Positions 24,211 to 39,300 of a stretch of 64,000 nt of DNA are shown here, in pieces. Source of the stretch: Boswellia sacra (Eukaryota > Streptophyta > Magnoliopsida > Sapindales > Burseraceae); assembly GCA_013180625.2 (NCBI GenBank), contig SNVD02003354.1, positions 62,001 to 126,000 of the forward strand. Reading direction: 5' to 3'. The translations under genes and the position numbers were made by a program. Every line of letters starts with the position of its first letter. Within the stretch, counting starts at the first letter, position 1. Below the pieces are notes generated by a model. The model was given only the letters and a program-made list of their open reading frames with translations. It did not search any database and was not told where the DNA came from.

Positions 24211-27082
24211 ATATTGGGGTACTATCCATAATTTTATACATATATATCTGTGTGCGTGTGCGGGTGTGTAAAAATTGATGCTTATTATTATATTTATAAT
24301 TTTAATTTCTAATATTTATGTTTTTATTTTCTTTATAGGTAAATTTATGCTATAGTGTTAATATCCACTTATCATTATAAGGTTATGATTGTTTACAAAC
24401 TCCAAGAACTATTTTATGAAAACACATACTTTCCAATGCATTTAAATCAATTTCAACCATATATAATTTTGAAAATTCAAAAAAAAATTAAAATCAGCCA
24501 CATATTCTTTCCAAATTAAAAAAAAACTTAAAAAATACAAAAAAAAACACACCCTTGAATATTCTCTAAGGACATGCTTCCTTAGTTTTTGTGAGGGGTC
24601 CCAAGAAGTGGTAGTTGCAACAACACTAAAGGTGGTGGGGCTGCAGGAGAGTTTAAAAAAAAAAACAACAATTTAAGTATTTTTTTAATTAAGGGTTCTT
24701 TTTCTAAACTTTTTTTATAAAAATACTTAACTTATTTATAATTTTATCTTTGTGTTTTTTGCAAAAAAAAAAAAAAATTATAACTTGTGAATTGTGAGAA
24801 TGCCTTGATTATTTATCGTAAATTTTGTTATATAAAATTATCCTTTTATCAACTGGAATTTTTTATTCACCAGCGTAGCCATGGCCCCTGTAACCATCAC
24901 ATTAACATCTCCGTCAACACTACTACCAACCCTCGTTCACGTCAAAAGATGATAATGTGAAACCATTTATTATTATTTATATAGATGTATTATTAATTAA
25001 TAAATCTTAACATGTATATTTATATTTAGAAAAAATATAAATACTTTATAGTTATGAACTCAAACTTTAACCAAATTCTAACACTCCTTGAAGTTAATTA
25101 ATTGTATAAACATAGACAAGAAGCATACTTCCAAGGGGTTATAATGAATTTTATGTTTTATTTTCAAGAAATGTTATCAAAATAAAAGTCTAAATTAAAT
25201 ATTGTATGTTGAAGATTTGAATGTTTATAATGAACTATCAAATTGCTTTACAAAATTAATAGAAAGAGAAATAAAATAATTTTGAAGTAATTTATATTAT
25301 TTTTTATTTTATTCAAAATTAAATAAACAAGCTATTTTTATTTCAAGTAAAGAACTTTAAATTTTTTACTTAAAATTTATATTGTTTCAAATATATATTG
25401 TAGATTAATACAAAAGAATCCATATTTATAAGTAATTATAACCGAAAAAACCACAAAAAATAATATATTTTATTCAAAATGTTTTAGCTTTGCTTGTACC
25501 TATTTTGAGCATGAAAGCACCAACACAAAATTGAACATATATATTGTTCTTATAAATACAAAAACGTAAATAAATAATCGATTCATTTTCTTTGATTTTT
25601 TTTAACAAAAAAAAAAAAAAGAAATCCAAATCCTTCTGCCATTTCTTTCCCCTTCCTTTTTCTTTTCTTATTATATTATTCTTTTCTACTATTTCTCCTT
25701 TCTATCAGCACAACGTCAAGTGAAAAAAAAAAAAACTTGCAAATAAATATTGAGTTGTTATATTTACTGTTTGAATCATTAGCCCCTATTTCGAAATCTA
25801 TCCCATTGAAAATTTGAAATTGCTCTTTCTTTTTTCTTTTTGTTTTTTCTCATTAAACCCCCTTATTCCTAAATTACCCCTCTATAATATAAGTAAGATT
25901 TATAATTACTTTTTAGTATATTATTTCTCATCTTATTTAAGATAGACTAGAATGCTTTGATTTATTCTTTTATTACTTCTCAACAAGATTCAATCTATTG
26001 TGGGGATCCAGGCATGAATTTGGTCTTCTTCATTTGGGATATCATTTAACTAACAGAGCAAATAGGGCAATCAAAACAAAGTTTCTTTAACTTGGACTTC
26101 TTAGTCGAGTACTCAAGTTCGTGGCAAGGTTGATTTTCTGTTTAGATTCAAGAGTTATGAATCTGAAAAATGAAAAAAAATATATATATAAGAACTTAAT
26201 TAAATCTCACTTAACTTGAATAAATAGTATATATTTATCAGATTAGATATAAATATATAATATTTTAAACTAATATTTATACAAATTAGATTTTTGGAGA
26301 AAATTACGATTTATAACATAATAAATAACATAAATGTGTATTTATATTTTTTTTGTCCTTTTAAGTATTTTTATATTATGATAAAATTGTCATAAAATAT
26401 AAAAATAAAAATAGGGACTAATGAGTTTGAAGGTGTGGGCTGAATAACACCATTCTAAATATTCATTAACCATATATAAATTAACACCATGCCCAAATAT
26501 ATAATATATAAGGCTCAATTTTTTGAGTTATTTAATAATTTGATGACAACTATTCCTAGTTCAATTTTGATTTTTTTGTCTTTATTGAAGAGCATGAGGG
26601 TGAATGTTATTGGCCATTGATCCAAAAAGCCTAATTAGATAAAGAATAATTCCATTCAAACCCCACCTTTTAACTCTTTAGCCCCTGGTTTTATTTTTCT
26701 TCGTTTTTTTGACAGTTCTAACTTTCTCTAATTCAGGTTTTAAAAGAATAAATTTCTATTCAGTCTCCTTTAATTCAACCTGGGGCCTCTCTTCTCCTTG
26801 GAAATCCTAGCTTGGTCTACTCAAGAAAACAATGGCTAGTCCATAGTCCCAGCAACCGCAAGCAACCTAATCCCCTACCAATCACAAGGGCTTCCAAGCT
26901 AGTTTTATAGAAACTATTTTTCCAGGAGAAACATTTCGGACCCTGCAACTTGTCTAAGAATGAAATGTTCAACAATGTAGGAAGTGAAACAATCAATCCA
27001 GGAAGGACACGAGTTAACATTTAACAAGGTATAGAGATATTGAGTTGGATTAATTAACAACCTAAAACTTTATTATTAGGGG

Positions 27083-27150
<68 letters not shown>

Positions 27151-30100
27151 ACTGAAAGTCCAAAAATAAAAAACCGCAATGAAGGATTCACAATTTATTT
27201 ATTTATTTTTGTATTTTCCTCAATAAAATTAATTAATTTCAAGCGGATAATGGGTTTTCTCAAAGAAAATTCGTAGCAATTATGGACAATATGGCCATAG
27301 GCCCATAGTTAATAGTTGTCCCCAAAGAAACGCTATTTAAATTCTGAAATACCATGGGACTTTTGAGATGGGCCTCAACCTGATTCGCCTGGAAGCAAAA
27401 TGCAATTGGGGGTACTCGGCCCATTTCGTATCCGTCGAGCTTCGAATTGTGCTATTTGAACTTCACATATAAGTGCCTTTCCTTGATAGGTCCCACTAAA
27501 AATGAAAATAGTAATTAATTTATAACAAATTTTATTCAAATTTAAGATTATCCTGCCTTTAATTCTCTCCGCTAGCACTAATTGTTAAAAAAGATTCATT
27601 CTGTCGCATTGTATCGATGGTTTAGTAAAGCCTTTGGATTATTCTTTTTTTATAATTTAAAATAAACATTCTAAAAAAGAAACCAATTCCTTGTTAAAAA
27701 TAAGCTGGTCCTTTCTAAGGATTTTATTACAAATACAATTAAAATAAAAAAAATATTAGCGAGAACTCTTGAAGGTTTTTTTTTTTTTAACACAACGAAG
27801 AAAATATAAATACTCTCAAATGTTTATGTTTTGCCAAGGCAGGGTTATACTACAACTTAATTAGGAGAACTCAGGCCCCATTTATTCTTTTTTCTTTTTT
27901 TCTCAAAAACATTAATCACAAAACTTTAATCTTTCTTACAATTTATCTTTCATATTACTATTTTCTTCGTTGAACCCTCGTTAATTATTTCTCTTTTGAC
28001 CTCTTAATTATTATTTTTCATCATAAATCTTCACTCCACACACCTTTTTGAGTAAACTAAAAAGTTTAAAATACCTTGAGACTCTAAATCAACAGAATAA
28101 TTTAAGGGTTATTCTAATCTTTGTCCTAAATACATGTCATACACAAAGAAATTGATGATAGTAAATAATAAATATGATCATTTTATTAAAGTTTAATGTC
28201 TTTAAATGATATGATAATTACCTAAACAATTTATTATTTAAAAAATTCATCCTTTTAAGCTTCTCAATCTTATCCTCAAAAAACATTTTCTTTTTACCGA
28301 TATGAAGACTTTGCACACACCACATGCAACTTATCCATGTACCCTTCATTAAATTAATATCCTTAATATAAAGTATTTATGGATCTATATTCACAGTTAC
28401 ATTCATTTCAACTTTCATATCAACTTTCCAGTATCCTAGATGACTCTGAAGAGACATCCCAGATTACTTAGAAAGTTAAAATTTCATATCAAATTTCATG
28501 TCAGGGTACTACTCTTTTTATCTTTAGGTATTGCATTTGCTATATATATATAAAGCGAATCAAAGATGTTCATGTTCTGTTGGCCTTTTCTCATCAGCAT
28601 ATAAGTTTTCATATATCCAATTTTTCCAGTTCATCAAGAGGACAAGTTCTCTAAGGCCTCCACTTACAAATGAATCCCAACAATTCACTTGGTTAATTTC
28701 CTTCCCTCCTTTCTGTAAACGTAGCAAGCCTTCTCTGACTGTCTTAAGTACAGTACTATAAATTTATAAAAAGAATTCATAGATTATGAAGCTAGCTGAC
28801 ATTGGATTCTATTACTAATCAACCAACTCTATAATTAATCCTGTTATTAATAGTATCTACGTATTTAGCATTTCATGATATGAATCAACATATATAATTA
28901 TTCTATCTAGTAATTTATAGGCTATCCATTTCATTTCAAACAATTCTTGGAAAACAAGGTTAAGAGTAATATCTTGACAATATTACAAGTACCCTTCACT
29001 CCACTACCTTCTTTGCTATACACATATATTTCATTGAAACAGGCAATATTTCAAGCTAATTAATTAAGGCTTCCATAGATATACAACATAATAATAATTA
29101 GTCAAGAAATTCCAAGCCCTAATACTTGAAACCATCTTCAAGGAACTAGGACAAAGGATCCCACTAATTAATGCTACATGAATATTTTGATTACGTACAA
29201 ATGAAAACTGGTCTTTAGTATATACATAGATAGAGGCATGCTTACTTATCATACCATAAATTCCTTGTAATCTCCATTTCTGTTGAACTTTTAACTAGGA
29301 AATGGTAACCTACAAGAAACATTTAAAGATACACTTAAGCGAATAAACTTTATGTATTCAACAGGTAGCTAAGCAAAGCAGAAGCATATTGCATGTATGA
29401 TGTATCCAGTACTAAATGGCGATAGACTTTGATCAGAGTCAGAGAATTCACTGGTCTTGGTTATTTGATGGGACATAGTATCGATCATTCATCTAATATC
29501 TCAAAGCTCGTAAAAAGAACTTAAATAAAATCCCATTCGAAATTGCTTAATGAACAGATAAACGCAATTAATTTATGGAGGCTATTTAGCGCATCACTCT
29601 TTCTCGGTGTTCTAAAGTCATAATATTATCAAATCCATAATGAAAAATATCTATTCAGTTAATTTTACTTAGTTTGAAAAGCCAAAGTACCTTTCAAAAT
29701 TCACTTATTCGTCTAGAACTAGCTCATGGCAGAATTGATACAGCAGATGTTGTTAAAAAAGCAACTATAAAGCACTTTTTCTCCTCCTTAGTGCGTGTTA
29801 TTTGCAGACAACTAAAAGCATCTGATCATTTGTTATTATGCTAATCCGAGCAAGGAAGCAAAATAAGTTTGTTAAAGGAAAGTAGTGATGGAGAAAATGT
29901 TCTCCTTTAACAAAGAAGAAAATCCAAGACCCTTTAAAAATGTGCAACGTTTTTGGGCATCTCTTTGGAATTTGGTTTCAAAGGAATTTTTTCTTTATTC
30001 AACTAAACTAGAAGATGTTATTAGATTGATTTTTTTATGTCTTGAGTTGCTGTAGAGAGGTCTTCACTGTTGCCTATACTCTCTATTCAGTCAAATATTT

Positions 30101-30335
30101 CAAATATCCATCTAAAAATATTTGCACAGCTTTTGTCCCCTAAAAGGCTGTTTTTTCATTTTCTGGAAATATGGTCCACCTTTTGTAATTGCTCTCCTTC
30201 TGTGATATATATATTTACATTCTTTTGTTTCTTATGAAAAAAGAATTCAAAACAATAGCACTTGCTGTTGTAATTAAGAAGCCTCCATAGTTTTTACTAC
30301 ATAAATAGAGTTATTTTTGCTATAGATTTTTAAAT
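24211..30335. other. AT-rich intergenic DNA between MADS copies, including the 3' flank of copy B
   Basis: No gene is supported. Copy B's 3' UTR, and possibly a last tiny exon, should lie in the right part. The left edge is near the inferred duplication junction. An ORF-like scrap at 26817-27020 (minus) and another at 27375-27578 (minus) have non-random protein-like stretches, but I recognise no family. Confidence 0.4.
27087..27145. repeat. (AT)n microsatellite, about 29 units
   Basis: 59 bp of uninterrupted AT. Confidence 0.95.
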
Positions 30336-33300
30336 TTAATCGGTGTAAACATGCATGGAAGTAAAATAGAACAAATTAACTAACCCCAATTTTAAGGAAG
30401 TATCGGAGCTATCATTGCTTTTATGAGGATCTGTTGTAGAGCTGCAGCAGGCATTGGTTTGTGGATCAGAATAGTGGCCTTGTACATGTATTTTCCCTAT
30501 CTGCCAAATAATAAGCATGGCAATCCAACTTTTATACTAAAAGCTTAAGGAGATTGAGAAATTAATATTGTAGAAAGCAAGAATTAACAAAGCAAATAAT
30601 TAAATCAGTCTCTCACTTGTTTCAAGCTCTGGTTTTCCTGCATCAGCTGTACTCTCTGCATATTTTGTTCAAAAACATTAATTTTCCTTAATTATTTGAG
30701 ACTTTGAGCGAGTTTATTGTGGTTTTTCTGGCAGATGAAATATACTCACCTAAATAGAGAGATGTACAACTATCTAACACAAGACTCAAGAAATAGAGAT
30801 GATCAAAACATGATGACAGCTCCTTAAGCACTTTCAGATAAATAAAACAAAGTTGTCACTGATTTTTGACTTCATTGACTTTTCTTCTTCTTATTCTTCT
30901 TCTTCTTCTTTTTTTTAAATCAGGGTTAATGCCATAAAATAATAGCAATCAGAAAATATTAACAGATTCCATAGGAATCTAGAGTGTAATTATATTTTTA
31001 TAGTGACAGAAGAACATTGACATGAGATTACTATATAGAGTGAGAGTTCCTTTATAGAATAAATATAGAAGAACATAGAGTAAAAATAATAGTTTTTATT
31101 GGAGCTATATAGAGTTCCTATAGGTCCTAAAGCCTGGAACTAAGCTTTGTATAAAGCTTTTTTAAAATTGGAGACTTAGACTTTTATGAGAGCCTTTTTT
31201 TCTTATACATTCTAAAAGAAAGAGGAGATCATAGACAAATTAAGGTTCTAGAAAAACCCTAGCTACCAAGTCAAGAGAGTAAGAGGGAGTGGGAGAAGGA
31301 GAGGGAGAGGCACGCAAGGATTGATCCTCTGTCATCCCAAGCTCCGTTTCTTGTGGTTTCTGTAAGTCTTTAAGAGTTATGGTGGCCATATAACTATATC
31401 TGCCTAGTAATATAGACAACTGGGCGGAAGATTATATTCAAGGCTTATGAGGCTATATGTCATTGATCACTAGATAGATGTGGATTTAGATTTGTCTATT
31501 ATAGACGAAGTTGTTTGTCTTTATCTAATTATCTTTCCAATTAATCCATCAATAGTTGTACTATTATCATGTCAAAATGCAAAGTGGGATTAAAACACCA
31601 TGAAAGTTCAGATAGGGATTTGTCTACGCTTTCCAATTAATGAATCAATAACTGTGGCATTAATTATGATGTAAGAATGAAAAAGTTAGGAATATCAAAA
31701 CGCCATAAAAAGATCATATAGGGATTTGATTTGGGGTGATGGACAAAAACAAAAAAGTTCGGAATTTGGCCAAACTTTAGTTTTCTATGGGTTCCGACAC
31801 AAACAATTTTTCACATACAATCAAATGAAAGAGGAAGAGTCCAAAGGTTCTAAAAAAAACCCTAGCCACCAACTTTAGACAGTGAGCAAGAGAGAGAAGA
31901 TATTCATCATTTTATCATGCCAAACTCAATTTCCCGTGGTTTGTTAGAATTTGTTTGGCACCTTTTGTAACCAAATAGAAATTAATTAAGAATTGTGTAG
32001 AAGATTCAAGTGATCAATCTAGATGGATTTTGTCCAAAATATTTTATCAATAGGCCCATCTAGATAAATACTAGTTGAATTTTTATTTGACTAGTAGAAC
32101 CAAGTTGTGTATCTTTGTCTTAACATATCAAAATGAGAAGTTATAATCAATAAAGAGATTCGGCTAGTGATTTGATGCAGAATAAAGAGAAAAAACAAGA
32201 TGTTTGGGGCTTAGATAAAACATTGTGGATGTACTCAATACGGTAGCTTAAAGTTTTGTAAGTTCCCTAATACCTTTTTATTGCATGGATTTGATCATGT
32301 AGTTGTTATACAAACGAATTGATTTATGTAATTACTTTTCTTTAACATTTGATTCGTGATGTGTGCGAAAATATTAACAATTTCTTTCTTACTTTGATTT
32401 TAAAATATCAACATTCTCCTCTTCATTTCCCAATCTTACTTTCAAATTGTCTATGATAGTGGTAATTACTTATGATTCCATAACCTAGCCTTTGTCTTAC
32501 CATTGTAAACTAACTTGCATTTGCATTACTAGTTAATATTCTGATTTACTGATGAAGTTAGCAATTAATATTACTTTCATTAGCCTTATTCCATTAACTA
32601 AATCAGATTACAGATTTCATAGAACAGTTGGTTGACTAAATCAAATTCGAATTAATTTACTCATCAAGTTAGCAATTAACTAACTAAATCAATTAACATC
32701 ACTTTCATAGATATTATTACAGTATCACTTTCATTGATATTATTACATGTAAGATGGCTTGATAGAAAGCTTAATATGTACTAGAATGTGATCAATCGGG
32801 TACTTAACATTTGATGACTTTACATGATTTTTTTCTTTCTTGAAAAATGATAATGGTGATAGCCAGTCTTTGAAGACACATTAATTCTAATGGTAAAGGT
32901 TGTACTTACAAAATTATATTACATAATTTCTTCCTGTAACTGGGAGTTAGACACCTAACCTTTTTCCTGAGAGCATCAATTTCTTTAAGAAATCTTTCAG
33001 CCTGAAATACATAGCATGTTCCACATGTCAATACAGTGTACAAATGATCAATATAACAAAACAATAAGCTTCACATACGGATTAACAACTAGAAGAAGAT
33101 CAAACTACTTTTGTTTCGAGAACACGTTTCAAGCCTCCTTCAAGTGAAGTCTCTAGTTTCTTTAATTCTTCCATGTTTAACCCTTGAAGCTCTTCTCCTT
33201 TCATCTGTCTGTTAAACGGTGGCCATGCTCATGTACTCGAAGCATTTAAATATAAAAGTTTCATATATTAAACAAATTTAATTACCAATAGTTGGGAGGT

Positions 33301-36300
33301 TTAATTTACCTCAGTTCATGGGTCTTTTCTGCTGCCTCCAAGCTCAAGAAGGCGTAGGTACTGCTTTCAAGCTTTTCAAACAGTGAAGAATTGTTATTTA
33401 TTCATTTTCCTAAGTAGTGCACTACATATTCTTTCTACCAAAAATACAGTAGTTGTATTATTATTTCAACATTATGCTAATTAAAAGATAAAATAACTGC
33501 ACATATAATTGGAATAATCTTAAGAGAATTGTAAAGATGCGATGAAATACAATAGTTTGTGATGTTAAATTCAATTTATTATCTGAATTAGAGGTCAAAA
33601 AACAGGGTGATAAAGAACCAATATGTCTTATTTCAATGCAAAAAATCACACACGGGCCAAATGATGCCATTGGTATGATTTTTAGTTGAATCACATCATT
33701 AGTATGTAGGTAGCCTTCCATAAAACAATTTAGAAACCCCAGCTAAAGTATAGATATTAATTGGGAGGTATAAAGAACTCCAAATAATGTTCAGCAACTG
33801 AACAGGAGTAGGACAATTATATGAGTTATTAAACGATTACTCTCCACCTTTCAATAGCTCCGAAATTAAACAGGTTAAAGAAGCAATTAATTAATCTTCT
33901 TAATAGCAGCAGCTATGGAAGCAAAATCAGAAACAAAAACTGGAGGAATAATATTCCATTTATTCAATGTTTAGTATGACACATCCTCATCATAGCTTCA
34001 AGGAAATGATCCAACTTTCTAACTTCAAAATGCATATTTAATTAGTAATCAAATGCTTGTTCTTTCTTTTAGAAATAAGTAAAGTCAAACATGATTTTTT
34101 TTTTTTGCAAGTATCAATTTTTTTTTCATATATAATTTATATTCTTTGTTTTTCTTCCTTTTTTAATATAAAAAGGAGGATCTCTGAAACAAAAGATATC
34201 TTAACAATTCCTTAGCCCCTTCTAATATCATCCTTCTCTTTCTAAACATATCACATTCACAAGTTCTAAAGTTACCCAAATAGTTTTTATAAGCTGATAC
34301 ATTTTCAGGTTTTCTAAGATACAAATAATGTTGATGGGTAGTCTAAAATACAAGATCTCATTTCCATATAGATTTTCATACCGGATCTTTTAATTAATTC
34401 ATTTTATAATACATCTCATTAGACATTTTCATCAAAACTAATGCAAATTACAGCTTATATAAAGTTCTATAATAAAATAACCCGTAGGGAACGCAAGAGT
34501 TGCTATTAAACATATTGTTATATTAAAGTATAACTAAGGTAGCTAGCATTTCTCAGTTATTTATATAAGATTGTTCAGTTCACTTGATGTGTGATATTAT
34601 GTATTCTCCCAATCCCAGTTGAACATAAAACTATCATTATTAAAAATCATTATTAATTAACCAAGTTTTGATCAGATTACACTCATGTATGAAGACACTT
34701 TAAATCTCAAATTCATGATAAAATGGGTTTATCAGAACTAGAAGCAATTATAACAAAAGCTAACAGGCTGAAGAGGCATGCCAAATTTAAGACCATGAAG
34801 AAATGCTAGAAAGAATATAAAAGTAAATATGATTTTATTTATTCATTTTGCTTGTTTTAGTTCTAGAAGCATTAATTTTTCTCTCACAATTTATTTATTT
34901 ATTTTGTTTGTTTTAATTCCAGAAGCCTTAATTTTCTTCCATAATAGATTCAATTTTCTTGCTCTAATACAAAGAGGAGAAAGCATCTCTAAAATAAAAG
35001 ATTTCTTAAAAATTCTTTGGCAACTTCTAAATAATTTTCTTTTTTTTTTTTTTTAACACATCTTTTAACTTTTTCTTCTTCACATAAAGAGGTCAATTTC
35101 TCAAGTTCAAACATTAAGCAATCGATTTTTATTGGCTAATATATTTTCAGGTTTTCTAAAATACAACTAAATTCAGTGAGTCTAAAATATAAGAGTTTTT
35201 TCCATGTGGATTTTCATATTCGATGTTTTCAATAAAATAGTTTATGATACATTGGATTCAAGATGTTCCTCAGGTTCGATCTAAAGATAGGTTTTGCAAC
35301 TGGTACCCTATGCAATCTAATGCATTACTTCTGAGGGGACAGAAAAGTTAGAATTAATATATTACTTCTGAAGATAACAAAATCTAGAATTTCTCGGTTT
35401 TTTACAAAAGATTGTCTAGTTCTATTGAATGTGATAATATGTACTCTCCCACATGAACTTAAAAGCTTCCATGAACCAACTTGATTGAAACTCATTATAA
35501 TAATCAAGTCTCGCTCAAGAGATCAAGGACAACGATGTATGAAGAAACTTTAGATCTCTAATAGTTTTGAGTGAAATGTAAAAACTAATTCAAAAGTTGG
35601 TTATCACTCATAATTCTTATATATTAATGATGTTCAAATGTTACATCTAATACTTAAAATCATTGCAAAGGAGAACAACTCAATGAAATTGCATCTTACC
35701 TGCAATTCAAGAGACGGTTGATCCAATTTGAAACTGTCGGCATGTGTCTTCGTTCTATGATGCCTCTCAATCACCTGCCTAACACTTCAGCAAACAAGAA
35801 GAGGATGGCTGAGTCACTCATTAAGATTATAAAATTTGGTAGTCTAACACACTCGCAAAAGTTATTAAAAAAAAGTATATTTACCTTCTTTTTTTTTCTT
35901 AATCTAAGTATCAGAACAACTTAAATTAGAGTAGAACTAATCTTTACACCTGCCCAACATTCATCAATTGATTTAGAAATTTTATGGAACAGTTTTATAC
36001 TTCAATTATGTTGCCTGTCTCTTCTTCTTATGTATAGTGTGTCTAGCTATGGAATGAACATAGAAGGAGGTCAGCTATAATAACTCTTAATTTCTTTTTT
36101 ATTTTGAGCTTTTTTAGTGTCATGTGATGAGATCATGCATGACATGCATGAGTTCTAGAATTCTGCTGAGCTCATGCATGACATGCATGGCTTCCAGAAT
36201 CCCTCCCATGTGAATGCATTGATAGTCAAATTAGTTAGGCACCTCCAATTTTGAAAGTCAAAGGTAGTAGCCAAATTGATTTGAAATTGTGTGCAGAATT

Positions 36301-39300
36301 TTCCTATAAATATGGGACGAATTCTGCCTTGTTTATGCATTAGAGAGATTCCAGAGAGAGTCCAGAGTCTAAACCAGAGAGTTTAGGATTAAGAGAGAGA
36401 GCCAGGAGAGCTCCAGGAAATTTAGGGAAGTTTTTGTATAATTCTTGTATACTGATTTTCTCTGTTAATACAAGTAATTTTTCTTCCAACTTCTGTTCTG
36501 AGTTTGCATTGCATCCCTAACATCATGTATATTGATCAAGATCTAAAACACTCCCTTCTGGTTCTTCTTGTACAATAATTAAGTTTACAAATTGATTTCT
36601 TTTTAAGATCTCAATAACTGGATCGTATTCAACATCTTACTAAAGCAATTTAGAGCTTGGCAAGAACTAGTAGAATTAGGTGAGTATTTTTATTATTATA
36701 ATTAATGTATATTAAATAAAAAAAACATGGAGAGACATAACTAGTCTTACCCTTTAAGATAATCCTAATATAGTTGTAAAGCCAAAAAGCAAATTGCATG
36801 GTCAAGAACATTAACTAGAAACAATTGTGTAAATCCACAATTAAGGTTAATTATTTAGCTACCATGCCAACTATGTGAAGAAGAAGGGAGAAATATTCTA
36901 ACAGGGTAGACAAAGATATAACAAATCCATATTAATAATTTTAGATACCTTCTCGCTTTATTTTCTTTTATTTCCTAAAAAGGAGAAAAAAAGATGTGAT
37001 GGAATAATAATGATTGTTAGTGTTATCTTATTTTAACCGAAGAAGATTGAAGATTTAAGCCTGTAAGTAAAGAATGAGATTCTAATGTGCAAACCTCTCT
37101 CCTGATAATGTAAGGATTTTACAAAACTCAATCATTCACCCATTAAATTAGAGTACAAATTTTATTAACTTCGATATGTTTACCTCAATTTCATAAAATT
37201 AGATAATGCATTTCATTGACTGAAAAAAAAAAATATATATATATATATGTATGTATCACTTGACAAATTGAAGTAAAAAAAGTTCAAGCTAGAACAAGAG
37301 AATTGAACTATTCTTGAGAGAGAAAATTGATCACTCAAATTGTTGACAATTTTGTGAAAAGTACTTTGTCAATTGCCTGAAAATAGGAATCAACTGTTTA
37401 ATTATTTACGTATTCGATGCAATTAGTGGATAGTCACTAGGTCTACAAAAGTGTTAAATTGGCTCAAATAATTCTTAAAAGGTTTGTCATGGCTTAAGGG
37501 ATTCCTTTATGACAAAATAGGTCGTCGTAGAACTCGTCATGTTGAGATTTCAAAACCTAAATTGTTCGTATCCATTTTTCTAAGGAAGCTCAACTATCTC
37601 CCACATGATGGTTTTGGTTGTTCTATCAATTAATGTTTGGAGAAACTCTTGTTATAAGGAGTTTTTCAATGTGGATTGGAACCTTCTCATTGGAATTTTA
37701 CCAAACGAAAAAAAAAAAATCTGACCTCAATCCTACTTCAAATGGTAAAGGAAGAACTATATAAACTATTAGTCCCACATTGCTTAAAGATAAGCACAAA
37801 GGAAGACTTGACAACTTATATAAAAAAGTCAAATTCCTTACTTTGAAATTGTCCCATTTAAAAGCCTTTTTTGTATTGTTTTTAAATTTAGTTAAACTCC
37901 TCTTATAGTTAGACGTGCAAATTATTTTCTCTAGTAAGTAAATTTTTTTTTTCTCTAGTAACTAGAAGGGTATAAGTGAGAAAAAGCTTCGGTAGCAGCG
38001 CAAATGTATTGAGGTCAATTGAATGGATTATTGAGGAAAAAAAGGTGAAATTAGATATAATTGCAACAATTTGTCTTATAATGGATAAATTTTTGTCTTT
38101 GATTCCCTCTGATTTTGTTTTTTGTTTTGGAGTTTTTCATGTCAAATCCAAGTGTTTTGGTGATTATGTTATTCTCTATTTTGTTTCTCCATTATTATTG
38201 ATACATCTATAAAGGAAATCATGTGGTGAATGTAAAATTATTGTCTAATTTTAATTAAGAGGTCCGAATTGTGAACCATTAATATCCAAGTTAAAAGCCC
38301 TTAGTGCATTTTAGTGGTTTGGTAATCTAAAAGGTTAAGGTCTAAGGAATTTTGGTTTAAGAAGGCTGAATTTTTAGTGAAATTAGTGTTAGCCTTATAC
38401 ATGATAATTTTGATGATGACAATACACATTGATTCATGAGAAATTACTTATATGTTTATTTATGTGCAAGAATAAGATTCAATGAAGTACTTGTAAAATC
38501 AAGAGGAGGCTTATTAAAATGAATTGTTGAAACTAAGGAGAAGACTATATGTTAAAGGCAGCATAGTTTAAAAACAAGGTTTGACTCAATGCTTTTGACA
38601 CATGAGTAATGTTCAATCAATTGTTCATATATTTCTCTATAAATGTCCAAATGACGTGATTCTTGAGCCTTTTGAAAGCTTACTCAATCAATAATATTTT
38701 ATATGTTTTAAAGAAATTCAAATTTCAAGTCAAAGGTTGTCCAAATAATCATGCAAGCTAAAGGACAAACAGAATCAATTGACATGAGTACCGAATGCTT
38801 TTTTGGATATATCTTGAGTTAGAGATATCCAAATCACTTGATTCTTGAGAGGTTGGAAAGATGATTTAATGGATAATATTTCATATGTTTTGAAGAAATT
38901 CAAATTTTGAACGGAAGGTCAACATAATCATCATGCAATTCAGTGGACTAACATAAAGAAGAAAAATCAACTTACATGAGCACCAAATTATATTTTGTCC
39001 ATATCTTAAGATAGAGATATCTAAATGACTTGATTCTTAATGTTTTGGAAAGCTTATTCAAATATGTAGATCTTTTATGTTTTGAAGAAATTCAAATTTC
39101 AAATGGAATGCCAACATAATCATCACTCAATTCGGTGGATTGACACAAGGAAGAAAAATCAACTCACATGAGCACCGAATGGTCTTTTGTCCATATCTTG
39201 AGATAAGAGATATCCAATGACTTGATTCTTGATGCGTTAGAAAGCTTATTCCAATATGCAGATCTTTTATGTTTTGTATATTTTCAAATTTCAAACAGAA

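Noticed and set aside
26817..27020. Minus-strand reading frame with a WKNSFYKTSLEA-like stretch
   Set aside because: It is vaguely reminiscent of copia gag proteins, but too short and without flanking domains, LTRs or a primer site.
27375..27578. Minus-strand reading frame ending in a protein-like GTYQGKALICEVQIAQFEAR stretch
   Set aside because: Looks non-random, but no family is recognised and there is no supporting splice or homology evidence.
19152..35784. Joining copy A exon 1 (19.3 kb) to exons 2-7 at 30-36 kb
   Set aside because: Exon 1 of A lies downstream of those exons on the minus strand, so normal cis-splicing cannot join them. Only copy B exon 1 is upstream.
36155..36340. 61-codon minus-strand reading frame
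   Set aside because: It is fully inside the 398-bp solo LTR, with no family likeness.
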